NCBI GenBank assembly: GCA_002482645.1
Contig: DLGJ01000002.1
Coordinates: 124,001-188,000, forward strand
Reading direction: 5' to 3'
Length of the DNA: 64,000 nucleotides
Source of the DNA: Hyphomicrobiaceae bacterium UBA7697
GTDB taxonomy: Bacteria > Pseudomonadota > Alphaproteobacteria > Rhizobiales > Methyloligellaceae
Each line of letters opens with the position of its first letter. Position 1 is the stretch's first letter. Both the position numbers and the translations under genes were made by a program. Shown here piece by piece: positions 41,168 to 50,289 of the stretch. The notes below the pieces were generated by a model. It was not told the origin of the DNA, made no database searches, and worked only from the letters and a program-made list of their open reading frames with translations.

Positions 41168-41181
41168 TTGATCTAAATCAA
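41168..41181. promoter_or_regulatory. FNR/FixK site, perfect consensus
   Basis: TTGAT-CTAA-ATCAA, an exact FNR consensus, 74 bp before the 41094 start. The rest of the 390-bp gap up to 41484 holds only the second site at 41402. Confidence 0.7.
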
Positions 41182-41401
41182 CTCAATCGCACGTGGCGTG
41201 TCTGTGTCAAGAAAGCGACTCTGGCCAAATTTCAACGTTAAACGAGGTCATGCACCTTCCCAGGCCTTCTCAAATCTGGATGGTCGGTAGGTCTCGGGAC
41301 AGCGCGCCATCCCGGCTTGTATGCGCGCCATGAAGCCGAATTTAAGAGCTCCCTTCCACTGCCGGATATCAGCACACCCGCCACGATCATCGGATCAGTG
41401 C

Positions 41402-41415
41402 TTAACCTGGGTCAA
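41402..41415. promoter_or_regulatory. FNR/FixK-type site upstream of the SPW gene
   Basis: TTAAC-CTGG-GTCAA, 70 bp before the SPW start. Confidence 0.65.
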
Positions 41416-41484
41416 AGATCAACGCTGCAGCATTCCTTAATGTCGGTTAGGCACTCAATCCATCGGTGAAATTGGGAGGTCCTC

Positions 41485-41856
41485 ATGAACAAGTGGCAAG
41501 ACTGGGTAAACTTTGTTCTAGGCCTTTGGGTGATTGTATCTCCTTGGACGATCGAGCACGTCATGGCGCCGGGCGGCGTAGTGACCGAGGCCGCGATGTG
41601 GAATCACTATGTGATCGGAACGCTCGTTGTAATCCTGGCCGTTGCTGCCATCTATGCCTTCAATGCCTGGATGGAATGGACCAATATCGTGGCCGGCGGC
41701 TGGCTAGCCATTTCTCCTTGGGTATTGGGATATAGCGAGTCCTTGGGCCTGATGTGGAATGCCCTGATTGCTGGCGTGCTCATTATCGCGTTCGCTGGCT
41801 GGGCCCTCGGCGAGGATCAGGTCTCTGGACAGTTGTCAAAGTCTAAGCGGGGCTAA
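41485..41856 (+). CDS. SPW-repeat membrane protein
   Basis: 123 residues with two SPW repeats, VIVSPWTIE and LAISPWVLG, each within a two-span unit, so four spans in all. The family is of unknown function. The start follows a GGAGG site. The FNR-like site directly upstream suggests induction under low oxygen. Confidence 0.85.
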   Translation: MNKWQDWVNFVLGLWVIVSPWTIEHVMAPGGVVTEAAMWNHYVIGTLVVILAVAAIYAFNAWMEWTNIVAGGWLAISPWVLGYSESLGLMWNALIAGVLIIAFAGWALGEDQVSGQLSKSKRG

Positions 41857-41973
41857 GCTCCCTTCGTGCCTCACTCATTGTCGTGACCTGTCGGGCAAAC
41901 CGACTCCATGCATTGGGACTGTCCTCCTAAATTGAGTAGGAGCGGCCAATCGGGCGACGTTAAAGGCAAACAA

Positions 41974-42276
41974 ATGGGACGTAACGAAGATTTGCACTGG
42001 CGTCTCGAAGCGATCGAGGAACGATTTGCGAAGGTGATGAATGAGTTTAGTTCGCGCAAGCCCCTCCTAGAGCATCATCGCTCCAGAATCGACGAGTTCG
42101 AGAAGAGACGAGACACCATTCGTTCAAGATTAGGAGGAGTCAGTCCTGAGAAGAGTTCAACCGATATGCGCGCCAAGAGCGAAGCGGAACGGGATCTCGA
42201 AAATCTGATGAATGCTTTCGAACGCTGGGTGGAACACGTCGACAAGGAATTCAATCAGCTCGACAACAGCCAATGA
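41974..42276 (+). CDS. Coiled-coil hypothetical protein (100 aa)
   Basis: 100 residues, nearly all charged helix with heptad-like Leu/Ile spacing (LHWRLEAIEERFAKVM, then a C-terminal LMNAFERWVEHVDKEF). The start at 41974 has an AAAGG site. No family is recognised with certainty. It may follow the SPW gene in one transcript. Confidence 0.55.
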   Translation: MGRNEDLHWRLEAIEERFAKVMNEFSSRKPLLEHHRSRIDEFEKRRDTIRSRLGGVSPEKSSTDMRAKSEAERDLENLMNAFERWVEHVDKEFNQLDNSQ

Positions 42277-42377
42277 TGACACGCTCCGACGCTGGTACAA
42301 ATAACGGAAAGAGCGCTTCTCGCGTGTCGTCTGACTGTGCTTACAGTGTCCCGGCGTGAGAATTTCCCTAGCGATCC

Positions 42378-43979
42378 TTAGAGCTTGCCCGACCGAGCAA
42401 TCCCAAGGGCCAATCGAAAGGTGAACCAGAGTGCCAGAGCGAAGACAAAAGCGGCGACAATAGGTATGTCATAGAGGCGCGGACCAACGCTGTGCTGCAT
42501 GAGCAGCGAGCCGGCGATGAACAAACCCAGCGTGACCAAAGCAAGGGCGACGCGATTGCTGCTGCGGTCGATGTGAGCCTCCAAACTCTCCAGACCGCGA
42601 AGACGAAAGTTCAAGCCCAGTCCTTCACCTTCCCGATTCATGCGCCGTATCCACGAGGCCAAGACGATTGGCAAGTCTTGTGTCGCGATCAAGGTATCGA
42701 GTTTCAGCCGGTCGAGCCCGCCCTTCCAGTCAGCCTGCTGCAGTGCCAGCTTAAGCATTTCCGGTCCCTTCACCTGCAAGCTTTCCAATAATGGAAAGTC
42801 GGGGTCGAGCGTGCGTACCGCGTGCTCTGCGTTGTTCATGGCGCGAATGAGAACGAGAAGATCATGAGGAATGAACATGTTCTGCCCTTGGCCAAGTCGC
42901 GCGACCCTTAGAAAAGCATCGGACAAAGACCATTCTTTCAGCGGGAGGGCGGCGTAATCCGCAAGGATCTCGGCGATACCCTTGCGGAACTCGGACCGGT
43001 CTATTTCACCCCCGAGGATGCCGAGATCGATCGCAGCGTCCAAGAGCCAGTCGGCATCCTGGCGAATAAAAGCACTGATGAACGCAGCGAGCCTGCGGCG
43101 TGTGGTTTGGTCTAGAAGTCCCACAAGTCCGAAGTCGTGGAAGCATATCTTACCGTCGGTGGTGATGAACAGGTTGCCGGGATGAGGGTCTCCGTGGAAG
43201 AAGCCGAGGACGAAGATTTGATATAGATATGCATCGACTAAGTTCTGGGCGAGTTGCGGTCCCTCCGGTCGAATTGCGGGGTCACTAATTCGCCGTCCAC
43301 CGCTGCGCTCCTGCACTATGACCGTTTTGCTAACGAGGTTCTCGACCACGCCTGGAACATGGATCGTCGACGAATTGGCGAAGGCCGAAGCAAAACGCTT
43401 GATATTGCGCGCTTCAAGCCGGAAGTCGATTTCCTTGCGCAAGTTTGTCCAAATTTCGTCTACGATGCGCGAAGGTTTGTAACGATTGAGATGTGGAGCA
43501 ACGCCTGTAACAAGCCGGACCGCCATTTTCAGCGCCCGCATATCCAGCTCGATCTGCTTCTCGATCCCAACGCGGCGAACTTTTATAACGACTTGACGTC
43601 CGTCAAGCAGTTCTGCCGTATGCACTTGTGCAATCGAGGCTGAGGCGATGGGCTCATCGTCAAACCGAGCAAATAGCTGATCAACAGGAGCCCCCAGAGC
43701 GCTTTCAATCTCCTTTTTCGCAAGTTCTGCTGGAAAGGGCGCGACGTCTTCCTGAAGCGATTGCAGCGCCAAGAGGTAATCTTCAGGAATGATGTCCTGG
43801 CGCATGCTAAGCGCCTGACCGAATTTTATGAAGGTGGTGCCGAGACCGGTGAGGGCAACGAGAAGTCGTTCAGATGATGTTTGCCGCGAAGGCAAGAGAT
43901 GTAGACGAGCGAGCACAGACGTGGCTCCAAGTCGAGCCATTGCGAAGACGATTCGAAACAGCCTGAGCAGCGCCCTCAT
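42378..43979 (-). CDS. ABC1/UbiB-type atypical kinase
   Basis: 533 residues with the KxGQ motif in TFIKFGQALSMRQD, the Ala-rich SIASIAQVH-type loop (ASASIAQVHTA), the catalytic HGDPHPGN and the metal-binding DFG. Two spans lie at the C-terminus. UbiB proteins support ubiquinone synthesis or lipid homeostasis through ATPase activity. No ubi gene is next to it, so this is more likely an accessory ABC1 copy. It is a single gene on the minus strand. Confidence 0.9.
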   Translation of the reverse strand: MRALLRLFRIVFAMARLGATSVLARLHLLPSRQTSSERLLVALTGLGTTFIKFGQALSMRQDIIPEDYLLALQSLQEDVAPFPAELAKKEIESALGAPVDQLFARFDDEPIASASIAQVHTAELLDGRQVVIKVRRVGIEKQIELDMRALKMAVRLVTGVAPHLNRYKPSRIVDEIWTNLRKEIDFRLEARNIKRFASAFANSSTIHVPGVVENLVSKTVIVQERSGGRRISDPAIRPEGPQLAQNLVDAYLYQIFVLGFFHGDPHPGNLFITTDGKICFHDFGLVGLLDQTTRRRLAAFISAFIRQDADWLLDAAIDLGILGGEIDRSEFRKGIAEILADYAALPLKEWSLSDAFLRVARLGQGQNMFIPHDLLVLIRAMNNAEHAVRTLDPDFPLLESLQVKGPEMLKLALQQADWKGGLDRLKLDTLIATQDLPIVLASWIRRMNREGEGLGLNFRLRGLESLEAHIDRSSNRVALALVTLGLFIAGSLLMQHSVGPRLYDIPIVAAFVFALALWFTFRLALGIARSGKL

Positions 43980-44097
43980 TGTGCATGATCGAGGTGTAGC
44001 CGGCTCCGGGACGCAGTCTTGCAAACATCAACTGCTATGCGAGCCACTCCGCCCCGATAGAGAGTTACGGCGCAACGACGGATCTCGACGTTCGGTT

Positions 44098-44880
44098 TCA
44101 TTCTGCTAGCAATCCCGCCTTCAAATGCGCTTCATCGTAGGGAAAGACGACGCGCAAATCCGGCGTGGCCAAATGCTTGTCGGTTTCCGGACAGGCCAGC
44201 CGCGCGAGCACGTCTCGTATGACGTTAAGACGCGCGCTGCGCTTATCATTGGCGCGGACGACAATCCAAGGAGACAAGGGACTTGAGGTTCGCGTCAGCA
44301 TGACGTTCCGCGCCTTGGTGTAATCATCCCAACGCTCCACAGCGACTTCGTCGATGGGGCTAATTTTCCATTGCTTCAGGGGATCTTGGCGCCGGTCTTT
44401 AAGCCGCTTCTTCTGCTCTTGCTTGTCGATATCGAGATAATACTTCAGGACTTGGATGCCGGCACCGATGAGCATGTGCTCAAACGGCAGAACGTCCTGG
44501 AGAAAATTCTCATACTCATCGTCCGTGCAAAATCCCATAACCTTCTCGACGGTCGCCCGATTATACCAGCTGCGATTGAGCAGGACGAACTCTTCAGCTG
44601 CGGGCAGATAAGGGACGTAGCGTTGAAAGTACCACGACGTTCGGTCCCTGTCGGAGGGTCGGCCTAGGGCCACCACGCGCGTCTCGCGTGGGCTGAGATG
44701 TTGGACAATGCGCTTGATGACCCCATCCTTGCCGCTTGCATCCCTGCCCTCAAAGATCACCAGCGCCTTGTGGCCATGCTTGATGACGTGCTTCTGAACT
44801 TTGACGAGCTCGACCTGCAATGCGCGAAGCGTCTCCTTGTATTCCGTTGGTCCCGTATCGGAAAATTTCCTCTTTGGCAT
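44098..44880 (-). CDS. ppk2: Polyphosphate kinase 2 family protein
   Basis: 260 residues with Walker A in FEGRDASGKDG, the NRSWYNRA motif in place of Walker B, and the lid residues near RRQDPLKQWKISPID, as in class I PPK2. These enzymes use polyphosphate to make GTP or ATP from the diphosphate. The position near glycogen genes links the two energy reserves. Confidence 0.9.
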   Translation of the reverse strand: MPKRKFSDTGPTEYKETLRALQVELVKVQKHVIKHGHKALVIFEGRDASGKDGVIKRIVQHLSPRETRVVALGRPSDRDRTSWYFQRYVPYLPAAEEFVLLNRSWYNRATVEKVMGFCTDDEYENFLQDVLPFEHMLIGAGIQVLKYYLDIDKQEQKKRLKDRRQDPLKQWKISPIDEVAVERWDDYTKARNVMLTRTSSPLSPWIVVRANDKRSARLNVIRDVLARLACPETDKHLATPDLRVVFPYDEAHLKAGLLAE

Positions 44881-44940
44881 CAGAGGGGCTCACTATTGAA
44901 ACTGGATCAGTTACAGGTTCCACCTTCGCGCCATCGGACG

Positions 44941-46638
44941 TTAACGAAGATATGCTTCGGTCGCGTAGCGTCGAACCATTCGCTGACTATTGAAGTATGA
45001 ACCGATCTTGCTGATTGCCTGCTTCATCATCCAAATCCAATGATCTCTGTCGTTATAGAACAGGGGCAGCACTTGCTCTGAAAGCTTGCCGTAAAGTGCA
45101 TCGGCGTCCGCGTCCGCATTGGCTTCTGCGGTTCCATCGATTGCCCAACCAGTGACGCCCTCGATGCAGGCTTCCGCCCACCAGCCGTCACGGACACTCA
45201 AATTCAATACGCCGTTGAGCGCCGCCTTCATGCCGCTCGTACCCGAAGCCTCGAGCGGCGGCAGCGGCGTATTCAGCCAGATATCTGAGCCAGCCACCAA
45301 CGTTGCGGCGATCGAGAGGTCGTAGTTTGGGAGAAATGCCATCGTCACCCGGTCTGAAAGGTCGCTGATGTGATTGTTGACCCGCTCGATCAATCTCTTA
45401 CCATCGTCGTCCTTTGGGTGCGCCTTGCCCGCAAAGACCACTTGCAAGGGATACTTCTCGGCCATGGCCAACAACCGCTCGACATCGGCAAACAGCAAAT
45501 CAGGGCGTTTATAACCAGTCATACGCCGGGCGAAGCCGATCGTTAAGACATCAGGTTGCAACGCCACGCCGCAATCGGCTTTCACCCGCGTGATAAGATC
45601 TGCCTTCGCCTTTTGATGAGTGTCCCATACGAGGTCATCCGGCAGCTGGTCCGCCTTGACCAGGGCTTCAGGCTCATGACCCCAATGTGGAAAGTGCGCC
45701 TCATAGACCCGCGCAAAGCTCGGATGGGTCCAGGTTGGCACATGGACACCATTCGTCACAGCGCGTATATCGTAGCCTGGGTATGCGCGACGCGTGGTTT
45801 CGGCGTGACGTTTCGCAACCCCGTTGATGTAGCCACTTAGATTTAGCGCAAGTTGCGTCATGTTGAGCTGCTCCGGTCCACCCGCAACCCGAATCTCGTC
45901 GAGTTCGATAAAGTCGCCTAGCACGCGACTAACCAGATCATAGGGGAACTGATCGTGCCCTGCGGCGACTGGCGTGTGGGTGGTGAACACACACCGTTCC
46001 CGCACCTCCGCATGATCGTACACTGGTTCGCCCGACCGCAGCCTCTCAGGAGAACGACGGCACTGGTGCAACAACTCCAGCGTGAGAAGCGCGGCATGGC
46101 CTTCATTGAGGTGGAAAGTCGTAATGTCGAAGCCAAGGGCTTTAAGCAGCCGTACCCCTCCGATGCCGAGCACGACTTCCTGTTTTAGTCGATAAACGTC
46201 ATCTCCGCCGTAGAGCCGGTCGGTCAGTTGTCGGTCGCGAGGGTCATTTTGGTCAAGATCCGTATCCAGCAAGAGCACCGGAACGGAAGGGCCTAGTGGA
46301 CAACTCAGACTGTAGAGCCAGGGGCGTATCCACACCGTCCGGCCCTCGATGCTCACCGCGACCATTGCGTCGAGCGGTTGGGTCCACTCGAGCGGTTCCC
46401 AAGGATCCGGTAGATCCATCTGACGACCATGCCGATCGATCTCCTGACGCAAATAGCCAGCCCGGCTCACCAAACTCACGAACACCACGGAAAGCGCGAG
46501 ATCGGCGCATGAGCGCGCCGTATCTCCTGCAAGCACGCCCAATCCACCGCTATAGGTGTGGATCTCGGGCCGCAGTGCAATCTCCATTGTGAAATAGGCG
46601 ATGCGCGTTTTGCCGAGGTAAGGATCAAGAGGGTTCAT
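44941..46638 (-). CDS. glgP: Alpha-glucan (glycogen) phosphorylase, short type
   Basis: 565 residues, shorter than classical GlgP, as in the bacterial alpha-glucan phosphorylase subgroup. Key parts are FTMEIALRPEIHTYSGGLGVLAGD split over the N-terminus, FHLNEGHAA, TTHTPVAAGHD, NGVHVPTW, RRMTGYKRPDLLF, and the pyridoxal-phosphate region EASGTSGMKAALNG. It releases glucose-1-phosphate. It lies 38 nt after glgX on the same strand. Confidence 0.9.
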   Translation of the reverse strand: MNPLDPYLGKTRIAYFTMEIALRPEIHTYSGGLGVLAGDTARSCADLALSVVFVSLVSRAGYLRQEIDRHGRQMDLPDPWEPLEWTQPLDAMVAVSIEGRTVWIRPWLYSLSCPLGPSVPVLLLDTDLDQNDPRDRQLTDRLYGGDDVYRLKQEVVLGIGGVRLLKALGFDITTFHLNEGHAALLTLELLHQCRRSPERLRSGEPVYDHAEVRERCVFTTHTPVAAGHDQFPYDLVSRVLGDFIELDEIRVAGGPEQLNMTQLALNLSGYINGVAKRHAETTRRAYPGYDIRAVTNGVHVPTWTHPSFARVYEAHFPHWGHEPEALVKADQLPDDLVWDTHQKAKADLITRVKADCGVALQPDVLTIGFARRMTGYKRPDLLFADVERLLAMAEKYPLQVVFAGKAHPKDDDGKRLIERVNNHISDLSDRVTMAFLPNYDLSIAATLVAGSDIWLNTPLPPLEASGTSGMKAALNGVLNLSVRDGWWAEACIEGVTGWAIDGTAEANADADADALYGKLSEQVLPLFYNDRDHWIWMMKQAISKIGSYFNSQRMVRRYATEAYLR

Positions 46639-46676
46639 TGTACTCTAGCGGCGCCTAGCCGATTGCGAACTGCGGT

Positions 46677-48803
46677 CTAAGGCGCGCGTTGCCGCACAAG
46701 GACGACAGTGCTGCGTGCTCCGAGCGTGATCTCATTTCCTAACGCGACCGGTCTGGCACCGATTTGTGGGAGGTCCGCAGGTGCTGGTCGCGAGGTATCC
46801 ACCGCGAGGCCCCATTCGCCTCGCGCTGACGATGGCAAGACGAAGCTGCCTGATTGATGTGCTGCATTGAACAGTAGGCACAACAACGGAAGGTATTCCC
46901 CATCCGACAGTTCCTTGATGAGACACCCGATTTGGTTCTTGGACCCTTGCCAATCAGGCGCAGCGCCTCCAACGCCGAACCACTCAATCTCAGCTGGATC
47001 GTAAAAGCGCTCTGCGGCAAGCACTTTGTATTCTCTTCGGAATCCTATGAGGCCGCCCACGAAGCGCACGAGGTCGGCATTTGCTTTCTCAAGCGCCCAG
47101 TCATACCAAGAAATCTCGTTGTCTTGACAATAGGCATTGTTGTTACCGCGTTGGCTGCGTCGAAACTCATCACCTCCGAGCAGCATCGGAACGCCACGCG
47201 AGACAAAAAGACTGACAAGCATATTCTTGATTTGGCGCAACCGAACGGACTCGATTTGGGCATTGTCGCTCGCGCCTTCTAAGCCGTTGTTTTCGCTATA
47301 GTTTTCGTCCATCCCATCGCGATTGTTTTCGCCATTCGATTCGTTGTGCTTGCGCGCATAACTCACGAGATCATTGAGCGTAAATCCGTCATGGCTCGTG
47401 ATAAAATTGATGCTGTTAACTGGTGTTTCCTGGGCACTTTGGAAAAGATCAGCACTTCCACAGAGACGCGTCGCAAATGCTCCTGTCGTCCCTGCATCGC
47501 CTCGCCAGAATCGCCGCACGTCGTCGCGGAAGTGGCAGTTCCATTGGGCCCAACGCTGCCCGGGAAAATGACCGAGCTGAAACGCGCCGCCGAGATCCCA
47601 GGCCTCGGCAATAAGCTTGACGCGGCGTAAAACCGGATCCTCGGCAATCTGCTCAAGAAGCGGCGGATTAGGCAATAACCGACCCTTCGTATCTCGCCCC
47701 AAAATGGACGCGAGGTCGAAGCGGAAGCCGTCAACATGCATTTCGACGACCCAATGCCGAAGGCAGTCAACAACCAAGCTCCGCACCACCGGATGGTTAC
47801 AATTCAGCGTGTTGCCGCAACCGGTGAAATCAATGTATCGGCTCTTATCTTCCGCCAAGAGATAATAGATACTGTTGTCCAACCCTCGAAAGCTGATTGT
47901 TGGACCGGTCCCGTCGTGTTCGGCGGTATGGTTGAACACAACGTCCAACACGACCTCGATATTGGCCTTATGTAGTTCACGGACCATAGTCTTGAACTCA
48001 GCCGATGCAGACCTGATTGCACTGGCGCTCGCATAGCTTGCTTTCGGCGCAAACAGAGCTACGGGATCGTAGCCCCAATAATTGCGTACTGGCGCTTCTC
48101 CGACACCTCTCGTCTCCCAGCCGCGGAACTCCTGAACCGGCATGAGCTCGATGGTCGTGATGCCGAGCTCCTTGAAATAAGGTATCTTCTCCAACAACCC
48201 TAAATATTGGCCCGGACTGTCCACGTTCGATGAGGGATCAATCGTCAATCCGCGAACGTGAGTCTCGTAGATTACTGTATCCCTCCAACGGTGTCGCGGG
48301 GGACGGTCTCCCTGCCAGTCGAAGTCGTCAGCTGGGAAAACGCACCGCGCGCCGAAGGCATCGTTCTCCCTCTCTGTTACTGCAGACTTAGCTGGTTCCG
48401 CATCCCAGTCCGTCGAGCCAACGAGGGTTGTAGCGTACGGATCAAGCAGTCGCACCTTGGGATCGAACCGGTGCCCCTCCCCAGGAGCCCAGGGGCCATC
48501 AACTTTGAGCATGTAATTTAGGTCCGCCAATTCGCCAGTGAGCCGAACATGCCAAACATCTCCAGTGCGGTGGTTTTCGGCCTTCAGCACAACTGACTGA
48601 ACAGGCTTGGTGTCAGCAGTCTTAAAGAGCAGCAACGTTACTTGCGTAGCGTGGCGACTAAATACAGCGAGATTAAAGCCATCGCAAACTTCACTAAGAC
48701 CGAGCGGAATCGGTCGGCCGGTCGTCACTTGGATTGATCCGTGTCGCGAGCTAACGAAGATAGAGTCTTCGTTTGGTTCTGATGCGAGCGCGCTCACCGC
48801 CAC
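46677..48803 (-). CDS. glgX: Glycogen debranching enzyme
   Basis: 708 residues. An N-terminal CBM48-like domain precedes a GH13 barrel with YETHVRGLT, the catalytic nucleophile Asp in DGFRFDLAS, the acid/base Glu in LIAEAWDLGG and the third Asp in FITSHDGFT. It cuts alpha-1,6 branches left by the phosphorylase. The start is probably the GTG at 48801-48803 behind AAGGGG. An FNR-like site lies 215 bp upstream in the divergent region. Confidence 0.9.
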   Translation of the reverse strand: MAVSALASEPNEDSIFVSSRHGSIQVTTGRPIPLGLSEVCDGFNLAVFSRHATQVTLLLFKTADTKPVQSVVLKAENHRTGDVWHVRLTGELADLNYMLKVDGPWAPGEGHRFDPKVRLLDPYATTLVGSTDWDAEPAKSAVTERENDAFGARCVFPADDFDWQGDRPPRHRWRDTVIYETHVRGLTIDPSSNVDSPGQYLGLLEKIPYFKELGITTIELMPVQEFRGWETRGVGEAPVRNYWGYDPVALFAPKASYASASAIRSASAEFKTMVRELHKANIEVVLDVVFNHTAEHDGTGPTISFRGLDNSIYYLLAEDKSRYIDFTGCGNTLNCNHPVVRSLVVDCLRHWVVEMHVDGFRFDLASILGRDTKGRLLPNPPLLEQIAEDPVLRRVKLIAEAWDLGGAFQLGHFPGQRWAQWNCHFRDDVRRFWRGDAGTTGAFATRLCGSADLFQSAQETPVNSINFITSHDGFTLNDLVSYARKHNESNGENNRDGMDENYSENNGLEGASDNAQIESVRLRQIKNMLVSLFVSRGVPMLLGGDEFRRSQRGNNNAYCQDNEISWYDWALEKANADLVRFVGGLIGFRREYKVLAAERFYDPAEIEWFGVGGAAPDWQGSKNQIGCLIKELSDGEYLPLLCLLFNAAHQSGSFVLPSSARGEWGLAVDTSRPAPADLPQIGARPVALGNEITLGARSTVVLVRQRAP

Positions 48804-49017
48804 GAGCCCCTTCCCCTCAAGTCCCTGCGTTTGTCCCCAACAGCGAACCTACCTGAACTGCTTTTCGACCAACTAGCATGCAGCTCATTTGGGAGGGCTT
48901 TGCTTTGGTCCAATCAATACCCTTTCGGTTCTCGCGACAGTCACTATCGGCTCTTGCAACCCCTTGCGGGGTTGCGACATCCAATTCTGTCCATAGAGTC
49001 GTTGGCCCGACACGTAT

Positions 49018-49031
49018 TTAACCTGCATCAA
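49018..49031. promoter_or_regulatory. FNR/FixK-type site between glgX and the ldhA-like gene
   Basis: TTAAC-CTGC-ATCAA in the 420-bp divergent gap, 215 bp from glgX and 193 bp from the plus-strand start. Nothing else is recognised in the gap. Confidence 0.6.
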
Positions 49032-49223
49032 AGATGGAATTCATCTCACTGCCCGATGATAGCGTTGCCTCGTTCAAGAGACGCGCTGTTACAGTTTGGC
49101 TCCGACGCTTAGTCTGCCGCGCGAGAGGACAATGTAGGTGGGTCCCGAAGCCGGGGCGCTACAGTCGGTCAACACGCGAGCAACAACGCCGGTGAATGGC
49201 ATCAAACGCGAAGAGAAATAGAC

Positions 49224-50237
49224 ATGCGGCTCATCGTGTTCGAGACTGAGGAATGGGAGCACTCAGGCTGCCTTGGCCTCTCATCCGAACATGAGGTAAC
49301 GTGCACGCGTGAGTGGTTGGACGCAAAGACCGCCGAAAATCATACTGATGCGGAGGCGATCACTGTCTTCGTTAACTCCACACTAGATGCCGACGCGCTT
49401 GCCCGCTTTCCTTCGCTTCGTCTTATCGTAACGCGCTCTGCCGGATACGATCATGTCGATCTAGAATATTGCCGGGCGCGGGGTATCATTGTCTCGAACG
49501 TACCAGATTACGGGGATTATACGGTCGCCGAGTATGTCTTCGCGCTGGTTCTGGCGCTCAGTCGTCATCTTATAGAGGCGGCCACGCGGACCCAACGCGG
49601 TGACTTTTCTCAGTCGAACCTGCGTGGTTTTGATCTGCGTGGCAAAACTCTCGGCGTGGTCGGTACCGGACGCATCGGCCGTCGCACAATCGAGATCGCT
49701 CGCGGCTTCGCGATGGACGTTGTCGCGTTCGACCTGCATCCCAACGAGGCCTTGGCGGATAGCCTCGGCTTTCGCTACAGCGGCTTTGCCGACGTACTCG
49801 CCCACGCCGATGTCTTAACGCTACATGTGCCGGCCACACCAAAGACCCACCATCTCATCTCCGACCGTGAGTTTGCAGCAATGAAAGAGGGCGCGGTGCT
49901 TGTTAACACCGCTCGTGGCGATATCGTGGACACTTCGGCGCTAGTGCGGGCCTTAGCCGACAAGAGACTAGCGGCGGCGGGGTTGGATGTATTGCCGGAA
50001 GAGCCGCTGATGCGTGACGAGGCCGAAATTTTTCGCAAAAACGGATGGGACCGCAACCATGATTTGCACAGGGCGCTTGCCAGCCACGTACTCCTACACT
50101 TTCCCAACGTGATCATTACGCCGCATATTGCCTTTAACACCGATGGTGCCTTGCGGCGCATTCTCGATACCACCTTATCGAATATCCGCGCTTTTGCACG
50201 TGGCCAGCCGCAGAATGTGGTCAACGCTGTAGAATAG
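49224..50237 (+). CDS. D-2-hydroxyacid dehydrogenase (D-lactate dehydrogenase-like)
   Basis: 337 residues. It has NAD loop GTGRIGR followed by Asp in VAFDLHP, catalytic Arg in NTARGDIVD, Glu in DVLPEEPL and His in TPHIAFNT. The enzyme probably reduces pyruvate to D-lactate or acts on a related acid. It starts a plus-strand unit with ppsA and the type II GAPDH gene, all acting around pyruvate and lower glycolysis. Confidence 0.85.
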   Translation: MRLIVFETEEWEHSGCLGLSSEHEVTCTREWLDAKTAENHTDAEAITVFVNSTLDADALARFPSLRLIVTRSAGYDHVDLEYCRARGIIVSNVPDYGDYTVAEYVFALVLALSRHLIEAATRTQRGDFSQSNLRGFDLRGKTLGVVGTGRIGRRTIEIARGFAMDVVAFDLHPNEALADSLGFRYSGFADVLAHADVLTLHVPATPKTHHLISDREFAAMKEGAVLVNTARGDIVDTSALVRALADKRLAAAGLDVLPEEPLMRDEAEIFRKNGWDRNHDLHRALASHVLLHFPNVIITPHIAFNTDGALRRILDTTLSNIRAFARGQPQNVVNAVE

Positions 50238-50289
50238 GATAGGAGACAAAGTTAGTCCGCAGTTTGGGGCCTGCTGGTTGGAGAGCATG

